Shown piece by piece: positions 25,054 through 32,035 of a stretch of DNA of 64,000 bases; within the stretch, counting starts at the first letter, position 1, and every line of letters begins with the position of its first letter. Made by a program: the position numbers and the translations under genes. A model generated the notes under the pieces. That model did no database searches. It worked only from the letters and a program-made list of their open reading frames with translations, and was not told the origin of the DNA. Location of the stretch: the NCBI GenBank assembly GCA_019637445.1, contig JAHBVS010000001.1, positions 779,586 through 843,585 of the forward strand. The letters are read 5' to 3'. Source of the stretch: Gemmatimonadaceae bacterium (GTDB lineage Bacteria > Gemmatimonadota > Gemmatimonadetes > Gemmatimonadales > Gemmatimonadaceae).

Positions 25054-25644
25054 CCGCGAAATCTGCCGGGCTCGCACGGGATGTCAAAGCGTCAGCAGAC
25101 TGCCTGGCCCGCGCAGAGCGAATGAGGGCTGATACACCGGCTCTTGGTCCGCCTGCGCGCATACCTCGTCATTCACGTCGCAATCGGCTTCTCCCCAGTG
25201 AGCTGCGACATCACCCGATCCGTCCATGATCGGCACCACCAACGCGCCAAGGTGGCGCGCGAGCGGCAAGTAGATCCTCACCCAGAACGAGCGTTCCACT
25301 CGCAGCGGCCGAAAGAGGATCCGAGTGGTGAGTGTCTCCGGAGTCACCGGCGCGTGACACGTTCGGGGTGAGCGATCGAACGGGCACGGCGACACGCGAC
25401 CACGCACGGTACCGGTGGTACTAGCCCCCGCGGACTCGGAGCCCACACCAGCACCGTCACACCCGCTATTGGGGCCGTGGCGGATCGGCGAATGGGCGCG
25501 CTCCCTCGAATGCCCACCGATGAGATTGCGCCGTCGAAACCACCCGTGGTCGCGTCCGCCGCCGACGCCGCTGGCGCACGCTCGCTCCACGGACTGAATC
25601 GCCAGCGGTCGCGGCATCAGGTTCTGTCGAGCGTCTGGAGCGGC
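25054..25644. other. 591-bp stretch without a confident gene; left edge of the metal island
   Basis: A minus-strand open frame of 177 codons (25084-25617) exists. Its last 80 codons (from R-I-L-F-R-P-L-R-V-E-R-S-F-W-V) look more protein-like than its first half, and third-position GC is visibly lower than in the neighbours, so it could be a decayed gene. I see no RNA gene, integrase or clear repeat here. Confidence 0.4.
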
Positions 25645-26586
25645 CTAATCTCCGGGCATCGGAGTCGCCACGAGCACAGCCGTGACGACAAGCACGAGGG
25701 CAGCCGCGGTGAGCTCAATCAGCGAGGAGCGGCGGAGCCGCGCGCTTGAGCTAGGCGTGCCAAGTGCCGGAAGCACACGACGCCAGTTGTAGGCACCCGT
25801 GAGTACGGCGATCGAGAGCAGCCCAAGCTTCAACATCAGCGTGCGCCCGTAAGCGCTTTGCCACAGCCGCTCCAGCCCGCCGAGCTGCATCCACGCCGTG
25901 TAGAGCCCGCTGAGGGCGAGGAGTGCGGAGAAGACGAGGGCCGTGGGACTGAAGGCTCGCACCAACCCCGCGATCCGCCCGTCCGCGTCACCCTGCGCGC
26001 CGTCGGTCAGGCCGCGCGCGGTCGGGATCGCCACGACGGTAAGCAGCGCCAGACCCCCGATCCAGCCGCCAGCGCCCAGCAAGTGCGCGAGCTGCGCGGC
26101 CACGCCGCGCGTGGGGGCGTCCGATGCCGCGGGATGTCCGGAGAGCGGTCCCGATGCCGCAAAGGCCAGCGCGGCGGCTGCGGCCAGCCACCAGCCAACT
26201 GCGATCCCGCGCCGCAGACGCGGGGCCAGCCAGATGAGGAAGACAGCGGTCGTGAGCGCCAGCCACCAACCGCGGCCCCAGTCGGAGCGAACGAGCAGGG
26301 CGCCGACCGAGTCTCGCGTCCAGGGCTCTGACGCGCCGAACACGGCGGCGTGCTGCGCAGCGAATCGTGCGAGTGTCGCGAGCACGGCAGCGATGGCCAG
26401 CACATCGATGATTGCCGGCAGCCGTCGGTCGACCGCGGCACGTAGCTCCTCCGCATCAGGGCCGGCATAACGCGCGAGGACCGCCCAGCGGAGACAGAAC
26501 GCGCCAACCAAACCAATCGAGCACGCCGAGAGCAGCGCGCGGATGGCCACAAAAGCCGGTGACTCGACGCCAAATGCCGGCTCCAC
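25645..26586 (-). CDS. copD: CopD-family copper transport membrane protein
   Basis: A 313-residue protein with about eight hydrophobic segments. H-P-A-A-S-D and A-A-Q-L-A-H-L-L-G-A-G-G-W-I-G-G-L-A-L-L match the CopD/PcoD/YcnJ membrane domain, including the His before the G-G-W-I-G-G-L core. CopD is thought to work with periplasmic CopC in copper uptake into the cytoplasm. The gene follows copC with 5 bp between. The CopC-CopD pair lies next to the regulator operon and shares the island operator. Confidence 0.85.
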   Translation of the reverse strand: MEPAFGVESPAFVAIRALLSACSIGLVGAFCLRWAVLARYAGPDAEELRAAVDRRLPAIIDVLAIAAVLATLARFAAQHAAVFGASEPWTRDSVGALLVRSDWGRGWWLALTTAVFLIWLAPRLRRGIAVGWWLAAAAALAFAASGPLSGHPAASDAPTRGVAAQLAHLLGAGGWIGGLALLTVVAIPTARGLTDGAQGDADGRIAGLVRAFSPTALVFSALLALSGLYTAWMQLGGLERLWQSAYGRTLMLKLGLLSIAVLTGAYNWRRVLPALGTPSSSARLRRSSLIELTAAALVLVVTAVLVATPMPGD

Positions 26587-26591
26587 GGCAA

Positions 26592-27002
26592 TCAGGGCAG
26601 TCGGGGGGCTGCTGCGCTGCCCGGCGCGGCGACGCTGGGCAGAATCTCAAACGTGAACTCGCCACGAACGGGGTGCCCGTCATCCCCAGTCACCTGCCAA
26701 CGCACCGTGTATCGCCCGGGCGTGAGCGCGCCTACCGGGGCGATCACCGTGCGGTCATCGCCAGCCGCAAGGCGCAGCGAGTCGGTGCGCAGCGTCTGTC
26801 CGTCCTGGAGCAGCGTGACGCGCGTCAGCGCCAGATCGAGCGACTCATTGAAAGTCAGCTCAAGCTGCCGCGGTGCCGACGGCAGCCTGCTGTCGGCGGC
26901 CGGCGTGGCCTTGAGGAGCCGCGGATGGGCAGTGCTCGCCTGCAGCGGCGCAACCAGGGCAGCGGCGAAGAGCAGGGCGAGGGGTCGTCCGAAAAGTCGC
27001 AT
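26592..27002 (-). CDS. copC: CopC-domain periplasmic copper-binding protein
   Basis: A 136-residue precursor with a signal peptide whose likely cleavage after A25 makes His26 the mature N-terminus. His26, Asp108 and His110 (in G-D-D-G-H-P-V-R-G) then become His1, Asp83 and His85 of the mature protein, the Cu(II) site known from Pseudomonas CopC. The domain is complete (H-P-R-L-L-K-A-T-P-A-A-D-S start, V-R-G-E-F-T-F-E-I end). An operator dyad lies 24 bp before the ATG. Confidence 0.9.
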   Translation of the reverse strand: MRLFGRPLALLFAAALVAPLQASTAHPRLLKATPAADSRLPSAPRQLELTFNESLDLALTRVTLLQDGQTLRTDSLRLAAGDDRTVIAPVGALTPGRYTVRWQVTGDDGHPVRGEFTFEILPSVAAPGSAAAPRLP

Positions 27003-27015
27003 TGAGCAGAGTCCC

Positions 27016-27040
27016 GTAAAAAAAGTTTACACTACGTAAA
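27016..27040. promoter_or_regulatory. BlaI-type operator A, upstream of copC
   Basis: TTTAC (27026-27030), five bases, GTAAA (27036-27040) form a perfect dyad between copC (start 27002) and the M56 gene (end 27094). A second GTAAA (27016-27020), also five bases from TTTAC, makes an overlapping dyad of opposite order. The same half-sites occur before the regulator operon, copA and the cus operon. Binding by the BlaI-type protein is inferred. Confidence 0.72.
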
Positions 27041-27093
27041 AGATAGCTCGACACGGCCTCCCCGCAAGCCCAGTGTCGAAACGCCGCGCTCGG

Positions 27094-28170
27094 CTAAGGC
27101 TCGGAAGAGGCAACGTCCAACACGCGGTCGGCCTGGGCCCGATGTGGGCAGCGATCGCCGCTCGAATGGCGACCGATACGCCAGCCGCGACAAAACAGGT
27201 GTGACCACGTGCTCGTGCCCGGATGGTCGCAGTGTGCCGGCACCACGGCCGCGTGATCGTGGGGGGCCACAAGGGGATGAAGCACCATCAGCCCCGAGCT
27301 CCAGATCAGCAGCAGGGCGACAGCGGCGGCGAGCAATGAGCTTCTTGAGGTGTGCGTGGTCGCGAACGCATCCTCACCGGCCAAGCGGCGCACACGCCGA
27401 GGCAGCAAGTCCGCACGCTGGAAGCCGACGGTCGCGGTAACAGGAGCCGGGGAGGCACCGAGCTTGAGGATAGCCGAGGCCAGCGGAAGCGCGAGACGTT
27501 GCGCCACCACGTCATCGGCCGTGATCTCCACCTCGTCCTCAAGGTCGGCGGCAATGCGCCGAAGGACCGGGAGCCAGAAGAGCAGCGCGGCAAGCGTGCG
27601 CAGCGCGAAGAGCCGGAGCGGATCGCGCCGCCGTACGTGCACGGCCTCGTGGGCGAGCACGGCTTCCAGCTCATCGGCAGTGAGTCGCTCCGCAAGATCC
27701 GCGGACACGAAGACGCGCGGTCGAACCCAGCCTGAAGTGAACGCCGGCAGCGGTATCCCGTGCACCTGTCGCAAGCGATCGGGTGGCAGACCCGACGCCT
27801 GGGCGGCGCCGGCGAGCGCGCCACCCGGGGGCACGACGGCGGACGGCAGTGCGCGCATCGTGCGCCAGTGCCGCCAGAGCACGGTGCCCCGCTCGATCAC
27901 CGCATAGACGATCCCCGCGTAGAGGACCCAGTGCGCGAGCTGGTGCACCGGCGCCAAGAGCAGATGAAGCGCGACGAGACAGAACATCGCGAGGTGTTGC
28001 TGGTCCGCCGACATCCAGTCGACGGCTCCCAGAATGTGGTGCCCGACGACCGGCGCAATCCCAAGCAGCAGTGCAGCCACGATGGCGGCGAGCAGGACGC
28101 GGCGGCGCCGCTCCTCGCGGCGAATCACGGGCCGCAGGGCGCCCACGCCGGCCGATGCTCCCTCGATCAC
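27094..28170 (-). CDS. M56 family (BlaR1/MecR1-like) membrane metalloprotease with His/Cys-rich tail
   Basis: A 358-residue protein from GTG 28170, overlapping the BlaI-type gene by 4 bp. Hydrophobic segments lie at about 25-47, 58-93 and 278-297. H-E-A-V-H (174-178) and E-D-E-V-E-I-T-A-D-D (211-220) form the zinc protease site. In BlaR1 the last helix leads to a beta-lactam-binding domain; here it leads to about 60 residues containing eight His (298, 304, 306, 313, 316, 324, 335, 343) and three Cys (314, 327, 341), which topology suggests are outside the membrane. Inferred role: sense copper, then cleave or inactivate the repressor. Confidence 0.84.
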   Translation of the reverse strand: MIEGASAGVGALRPVIRREERRRRVLLAAIVAALLLGIAPVVGHHILGAVDWMSADQQHLAMFCLVALHLLLAPVHQLAHWVLYAGIVYAVIERGTVLWRHWRTMRALPSAVVPPGGALAGAAQASGLPPDRLRQVHGIPLPAFTSGWVRPRVFVSADLAERLTADELEAVLAHEAVHVRRRDPLRLFALRTLAALLFWLPVLRRIAADLEDEVEITADDVVAQRLALPLASAILKLGASPAPVTATVGFQRADLLPRRVRRLAGEDAFATTHTSRSSLLAAAVALLLIWSSGLMVLHPLVAPHDHAAVVPAHCDHPGTSTWSHLFCRGWRIGRHSSGDRCPHRAQADRVLDVASSEP

Positions 28171-28631
28171 TTCTCCCGTTCGCGCATGCGACGCCCGACC
28201 AGTCGCGCCAACTCCTCGAGTTGCGCTGGATTGCGCTCGGCCAACACATCCACAAGCGAGGCCGTGACGGCCTCCGTGCCGAGCGAGAGCAGCCCCTCCA
28301 CGGCCCGCCTCGAGACCTGGAGGACGAAGGCCGCTTCCTCAATGCGGGCGCTGAATCGATATCGCCCGTCCACCCGCTCCCGCGCGAGGAACCCCTTGGC
28401 GACCAAGCGGTTCAGCACGGTCGTGCTGGTCAGTGGCGACACCGGGTGTTCGTCGTGGAGGCGCTCGTGAATCTCCCGGGCCGTGAGCGGTCGCTCCGCG
28501 TCCCAGCAGAGACGCATAAGCTTGGACTCAAGCTCACCGAGCACCGTGCTCACACCTGTGCCCGTGAGCCGAACGGTTTCGGGCAGCTTTGGCGGCGCCG
28601 GTGTCGCGTTCCGCTTCTTGGGGATCGTCAT
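28167..28631 (-). CDS. BlaI/MecI/CopY-family transcriptional repressor
   Basis: Start at ATG 28631 (M-T-I-P-K-K-R-N); the longer frame upstream overlaps the NTF2-like gene in another frame. The 154-residue protein has the winged helix L-G-E-L-E-S-K-L-M-R-L-C-W, P-L-T-A-R-E-I-H-E-R-L, T-S-T-T-V-L-N-R-L-V-A-K-G-F-L-A-R-E-R-V-D-G-R-Y-R-F typical of BlaI. It lacks the C-terminal C-x-C motifs that let CopY bind copper itself, and has one Cys only, so it needs a separate sensor, presumably the co-transcribed M56 protein. Four matching dyads in the island are the likely targets. Confidence 0.88.
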   Translation of the reverse strand: MTIPKKRNATPAPPKLPETVRLTGTGVSTVLGELESKLMRLCWDAERPLTAREIHERLHDEHPVSPLTSTTVLNRLVAKGFLARERVDGRYRFSARIEEAAFVLQVSRRAVEGLLSLGTEAVTASLVDVLAERNPAQLEELARLVGRRMREREK

Positions 28632-28675
28632 GGGCTCGGTCCTTGTTCCGATGTCCTCGGCGTCCACGGCGCGGC

Positions 28676-29188
28676 TCAGGGCATCGGCGGATCGCTGGGG
28701 CGCCGTGCACGACTCGCCGTCTGCGTGAGCCGCACCACCCAGCGGTTGCCTTGGCGCTCGAGGATCGCCGTCCCACGTCCCACCACATCCACCTTGCGGT
28801 CCGGGAGGTCGGCGGTCAGTGCGTACCGAAAAGTCGCCCACGCCATCGCGCCAGAGACGCGCGCTTCGATCTCGAATGGACGGTATCGGAAGTTGGTGAA
28901 CTCCTTCAGCTCGGGGGCGAGATGATTGTCGCGATAGTCCGCCCAGCCGCGATTGATGCCCGCGCCTTCGATGACCAGTAGGCTGTCTCCGGCATAGAGG
29001 GAGTCCAGCGCCCTCAGGTCCCCACGCTCGGCAGCTGCGAAGAGGGCTTGGATGGTCTGGGCGACCGCGGCCTCGGGGCTCGAAGCCGGGGCGTGGCCCG
29101 CGTGCGCGTGGCCTTGGGCCCTAATCCCGGTGGCAGACGAAAGGAGCAGGGCGAGTGTGAGGCCTGCCAAGCGATGAATTCGGGGCAT
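28676..29188 (-). CDS. Secreted NTF2-like (DUF4440/SnoaL-type) protein with His-rich N-terminus
   Basis: A 170-residue precursor with a signal peptide ending A-Q and a mature start G-H-A-H-A-G-H-A-P. The rest is a cone-shaped NTF2-like fold: A-L-F-A-A-A-E-R-G-D-L-R-A-L-D-S-L-Y-A, a central V-I-E-G-A-G-I-N-R-G-W, and W-V-V-R-L-T at the end. Family members bind small ligands; metal binding by the N-terminal His is a guess. It is the first gene of the operon with the repressor (44 bp downstream) and the M56 gene. A paralogue-type protein is at 38069-38521. Confidence 0.78.
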   Translation of the reverse strand: MPRIHRLAGLTLALLLSSATGIRAQGHAHAGHAPASSPEAAVAQTIQALFAAAERGDLRALDSLYAGDSLLVIEGAGINRGWADYRDNHLAPELKEFTNFRYRPFEIEARVSGAMAWATFRYALTADLPDRKVDVVGRGTAILERQGNRWVVRLTQTASRARRPSDPPMP

Positions 29189-29235
29189 CGGATCGTCCAG
29201 TGAGGGAAGGCGGGCTGTGGTCGTGACCTACCGAA

Positions 29236-29252
29236 CTTTACCAACCGTAAAG
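29236..29252. promoter_or_regulatory. BlaI-type operator B, upstream of the NTF2-like/repressor/M56 operon
   Basis: CTTTAC (29236-29241) and GTAAAG (29247-29252) flank five bases, giving a perfect 6+6 dyad 47 bp before the ATG at 29188. This position would give autoregulation of the repressor operon. It is 60 bp from operator C, so the divergent regulator and copA promoters are controlled as a pair. Confidence 0.75.
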
Positions 29253-29295
29253 TGCTTCTGGCAAGCCTACCATCCGCTGCTGTGCATACATATAT

Positions 29296-29310
29296 TTTAC
29301 CTTGTGTAAA
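29296..29310. promoter_or_regulatory. BlaI-type operator C, at the copA promoter
   Basis: TTTAC (29296-29300), five bases and GTAAA (29306-29310) form a perfect dyad in a short AT-rich stretch. A plausible -10 box, TATATT (29291-29296, plus strand), sits just before and overlaps it, so a bound repressor would cover the transcription start of the copA operon. No convincing -35 box is seen. Confidence 0.74.
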
Positions 29311-29367
29311 TATCCGGCGCACACGCCCTCCCCGTGCCCCGTACATCATCCACAGAACCCGTCTTAC

Positions 29368-31254
29368 GTGTCTGCTTCGTCATCTCAATCGCACGTCTCC
29401 AGAAGGCATTTCCTCGGTACCTCCACGGTACTCGGAGCGGGACTGGCGCTTCCCGCACCCGCGCATCGCGCCGACCAGGATCTGCCGCTCGACCCGGGTT
29501 TGGCGCCGCTGCCTCCCGCCACGAACGGCGTGCGCGAGTACGAACTCGTCATCGCCGAGACGCAGCTGCGTGTGGACGGCCGCCGAGCGCGCGCCACAAC
29601 GATCAACGGCACCTTGCCGGGGCCGACGCTACGCTTCCGCGAGGGCGAGACGGCGGTCATTCGCGTGCGCAATGCGCTCGCGGAGGACACCTCGATCCAC
29701 TGGCACGGCATCCTGCTGCCTCCGGAGATGGACGGTGTGCCTGGCCTGAGCTTCGCGGGCATCGCTCCGGGGCAGACCTTCGAGTACCGCTTTCCGCTGC
29801 AGCAGGCCGGGACCTATTGGTACCACAGCCACTCGGGCTTGCAGGAGCAGTTGGGCCACTACGGCGCCCTTATCGTCGAGTCGGCCGTGCCGAGTGGGCC
29901 TGCGTACGACCGCGAGCACGTGGTGGTGCTCTCGGATTGGACCTTCGAGGATCCCTACCGTGTGCTCTCGAGACTGAAAAAGCAGCCCGACGCCTACAAC
30001 TACCAGCGCCGTACGATGGCCGATTTCGTCCGGGAGGTGGCGCGCGACGGCTTCGCTGCGACGGTCTCGGACCGCCTGATGTGGGCGGGGATGCGAATGA
30101 ATCCAACGGACATCGCCGACGTCACCGGGGCGACCTACACGTATCTCCTGAACGGACGCACTGCGGAGGCACCGTGGGTGGGGCAGTTTACGCCGGGCGA
30201 ACGCCTCCGCCTGCGCATCATCAACGCGGCAGCAGGCTCATACTTTGACGTGCGCATCCCGGGCTGCACGATGACGGTTATCGAAGTGAGCGGACAGCCC
30301 GTTGAGCCGGTGGAGACGGAGGAGTTCCGCATCGCCATCGCCGAGACGTACGACGTGATCGTGGAGCTGCCCGGCAATCGCGCCTCGGCCATCGTGGCCG
30401 AACCGATGGACCGCAGCGGACTCACGGCGGGAACGCTGACGCCGCGGGCAGGGCTCGAGCCCACGCTGCCGGCGCGTCGGCGGCGCCCGTTGCTGACGAT
30501 GGCGGACATGGGCATGGACCATACCGGGATGTCGGGGATGCACGGCGGCGACGACCACGCGGCTATGGGACACGATACGCCGCCAGCGGGCGCGTCCCCG
30601 GCCCCTGCGGTCCACGCCGCCGATGAACACGCCGGGCACGAGATGCCTGAGGTTGCCGCGGCCGCGCCGGCCTTGCGAGCGCCCGGCACGCTGCCGACCG
30701 AGGTCATGCACGACGCCGACTCGCACGGCCGTGAGAACGCGATGGTGCCGACCAGCACGACCTCACGGCTTGCCGAGCCGGGCGCCGGACTGGGCCGTGA
30801 CGGCTGGCGCGTGCTCCGCTATACGGAGCTGCGCTCCCGCGCACCGTGGCCCGAGTACGTGCCGCCGACCCGGGAGCTGGAGCTGCATCTCACGGGCAAC
30901 ATGGAGCGCTTCACCTGGGGCATCGACGGAACACCGTACGACCGTGCGCGACCCATCGAGCTGGCATACGGGGAGCGCGTGCGGCTCACGATCGTGAACG
31001 ACACGATGATGAACCACCCCATGCACCTGCACGGGATGTGGATGCTGCTGGAGAACGGTCAGGGCGATCGCAGTCCGCGCGTCCACACGGTCAACGTCAA
31101 GCCGGCGGAGCGCGTGTCGCTGCTGGTGACGGCCGACGCACCGGGGCGCTGGGCCTTCCACTGCCACGTCCTCTATCATATGGAAGTCGGGATGTTCCGG
31201 GAGGTGCGGGTGTCCGCGATGCCCAGTGAACACGAGGGGCACCACCATGCGTGA
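29368..31254 (+). CDS. copA: CopA-type multicopper oxidase (PcoA family)
   Basis: Read from GTG 29368, which puts a Tat signal (S-R-R-H-F-L-G-T-S-T) near the N-terminus; the open frame continues to 29302, but that part lies in the operator. The 628-residue protein has the four copper-ligand motifs: I-H-W-H-G, Y-W-Y-H-S-H-S-G, H-P-M-H-L-H-G, and H-C-H-V-L-Y-H-M-E-V-G-M. A His/Met-rich loop (about 30500-30660) holds many M-x-M, H-x-G-M and M-G-H elements, as in CopA/PcoA. It is exported to the periplasm and oxidises or sequesters Cu(I). First gene of a nine-gene run with overlaps. Confidence 0.92.
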   Translation: MSASSSQSHVSRRHFLGTSTVLGAGLALPAPAHRADQDLPLDPGLAPLPPATNGVREYELVIAETQLRVDGRRARATTINGTLPGPTLRFREGETAVIRVRNALAEDTSIHWHGILLPPEMDGVPGLSFAGIAPGQTFEYRFPLQQAGTYWYHSHSGLQEQLGHYGALIVESAVPSGPAYDREHVVVLSDWTFEDPYRVLSRLKKQPDAYNYQRRTMADFVREVARDGFAATVSDRLMWAGMRMNPTDIADVTGATYTYLLNGRTAEAPWVGQFTPGERLRLRIINAAAGSYFDVRIPGCTMTVIEVSGQPVEPVETEEFRIAIAETYDVIVELPGNRASAIVAEPMDRSGLTAGTLTPRAGLEPTLPARRRRPLLTMADMGMDHTGMSGMHGGDDHAAMGHDTPPAGASPAPAVHAADEHAGHEMPEVAAAAPALRAPGTLPTEVMHDADSHGRENAMVPTSTTSRLAEPGAGLGRDGWRVLRYTELRSRAPWPEYVPPTRELELHLTGNMERFTWGIDGTPYDRARPIELAYGERVRLTIVNDTMMNHPMHLHGMWMLLENGQGDRSPRVHTVNVKPAERVSLLVTADAPGRWAFHCHVLYHMEVGMFREVRVSAMPSEHEGHHHA

Positions 31255-32011
31255 GCGCCGATTCGTCGCGACGCTTGCCGCGGTGGGCGCGCTTTGTACG
31301 GGTGGGGGTGCGGCAGCCGCCCAGGTCCCCGACAGCACCGCCACCCATCCGGCGCACGGCATGGCCTGGGGACGTGAGACGTTCCTGCTGTCCGAGGTGC
31401 TCGAATACGGGCCGGCCGGGGCGAACCGGGGGCTGGACTACGACCTTTTGGCTTGGAGTGGCGGTGCCGTGCATCGGGTGTGGGCCAAGGTCGACGGTGG
31501 ACTGGCGACCCAGGGCCAATCCGTACACGGAGAATACCAACTGCTCTATGGAAAGCTCGTGTCGCCGTGGTGGGACGCGCAGCTTGGGCTGCGGGTCGAT
31601 CAGCGTTCGGAGCAAGGCACGTCGCGGTCACGCGTCGGGGCCGTGGTGGGGCTGCAGGGGCTGGCACCAGGCTGGTTCGAACTGGAGCCGTCGCTCTTCA
31701 TCACGGCGGATGGCAACGCCGCCATCGACCTGACGGCCTCGTACGACCTCTTCCTCACGCAGCGGCTCGTGGTGCAGCCGCGACTCGAGACCTCAGCGGC
31801 GCTCCGCGACGAACCGACCTTTGGAGTCGGCCGCGGGCTCGTCAGCACGTCGTTCGGGATCCGAACGCGTCTCGAGTTCCGGCGCGAGTTCGCCCCCTAC
31901 GTTGGACTCGTGTGGGACCGCGCCTACGGTCGAAGCGCGTCGCTGGCCCGACTGGCGGGGGAAGCGACGGGAGACACGCGGTTTGTGGCGGGTCTCCGGT
32001 TGTGGTACTGA
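31247..32011 (+). CDS. copB: CopB/PcoB-like outer membrane copper resistance protein
   Basis: Start at ATG 31247, overlapping copA by 8 bp. The 254-residue precursor has a signal peptide ending A-A-A-Q. It contains D-Y-D-L-L-A-W-S-G-G-A-V-H-R-V-W-A-K-V-D-G, W-W-D-A-Q-L-G-L-R-V-D and alternating beta segments ending in Y, the CopB beta-barrel pattern. The long Met/His-rich N-terminal region of plasmid CopB is reduced here to T-H-P-A-H-G-M. Role: copper export or binding at the outer membrane with CopA. Confidence 0.87.
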   Translation: MRERRFVATLAAVGALCTGGGAAAAQVPDSTATHPAHGMAWGRETFLLSEVLEYGPAGANRGLDYDLLAWSGGAVHRVWAKVDGGLATQGQSVHGEYQLLYGKLVSPWWDAQLGLRVDQRSEQGTSRSRVGAVVGLQGLAPGWFELEPSLFITADGNAAIDLTASYDLFLTQRLVVQPRLETSAALRDEPTFGVGRGLVSTSFGIRTRLEFRREFAPYVGLVWDRAYGRSASLARLAGEATGDTRFVAGLRLWY

Positions 32012-32035
32012 TGGCAATCCAAGGAGCATGGACCG

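Noticed and set aside
25084-25617. 177-codon minus-strand open frame
   Set aside because: First half is not protein-like, third-position GC differs from neighbours, no ribosome site or domain; kept only as an unassigned region.
28167-28170. Beta-lactam resistance regulation from the BlaI/M56 pair
   Set aside because: There is no beta-lactamase gene and the M56 protein has no penicillin-binding domain; the neighbours are copper genes.
29302-29367. N-terminal extension of copA from TTG 29302
   Set aside because: It starts within operator C and a likely promoter, and the Tat signal is correctly placed only from about 29368.
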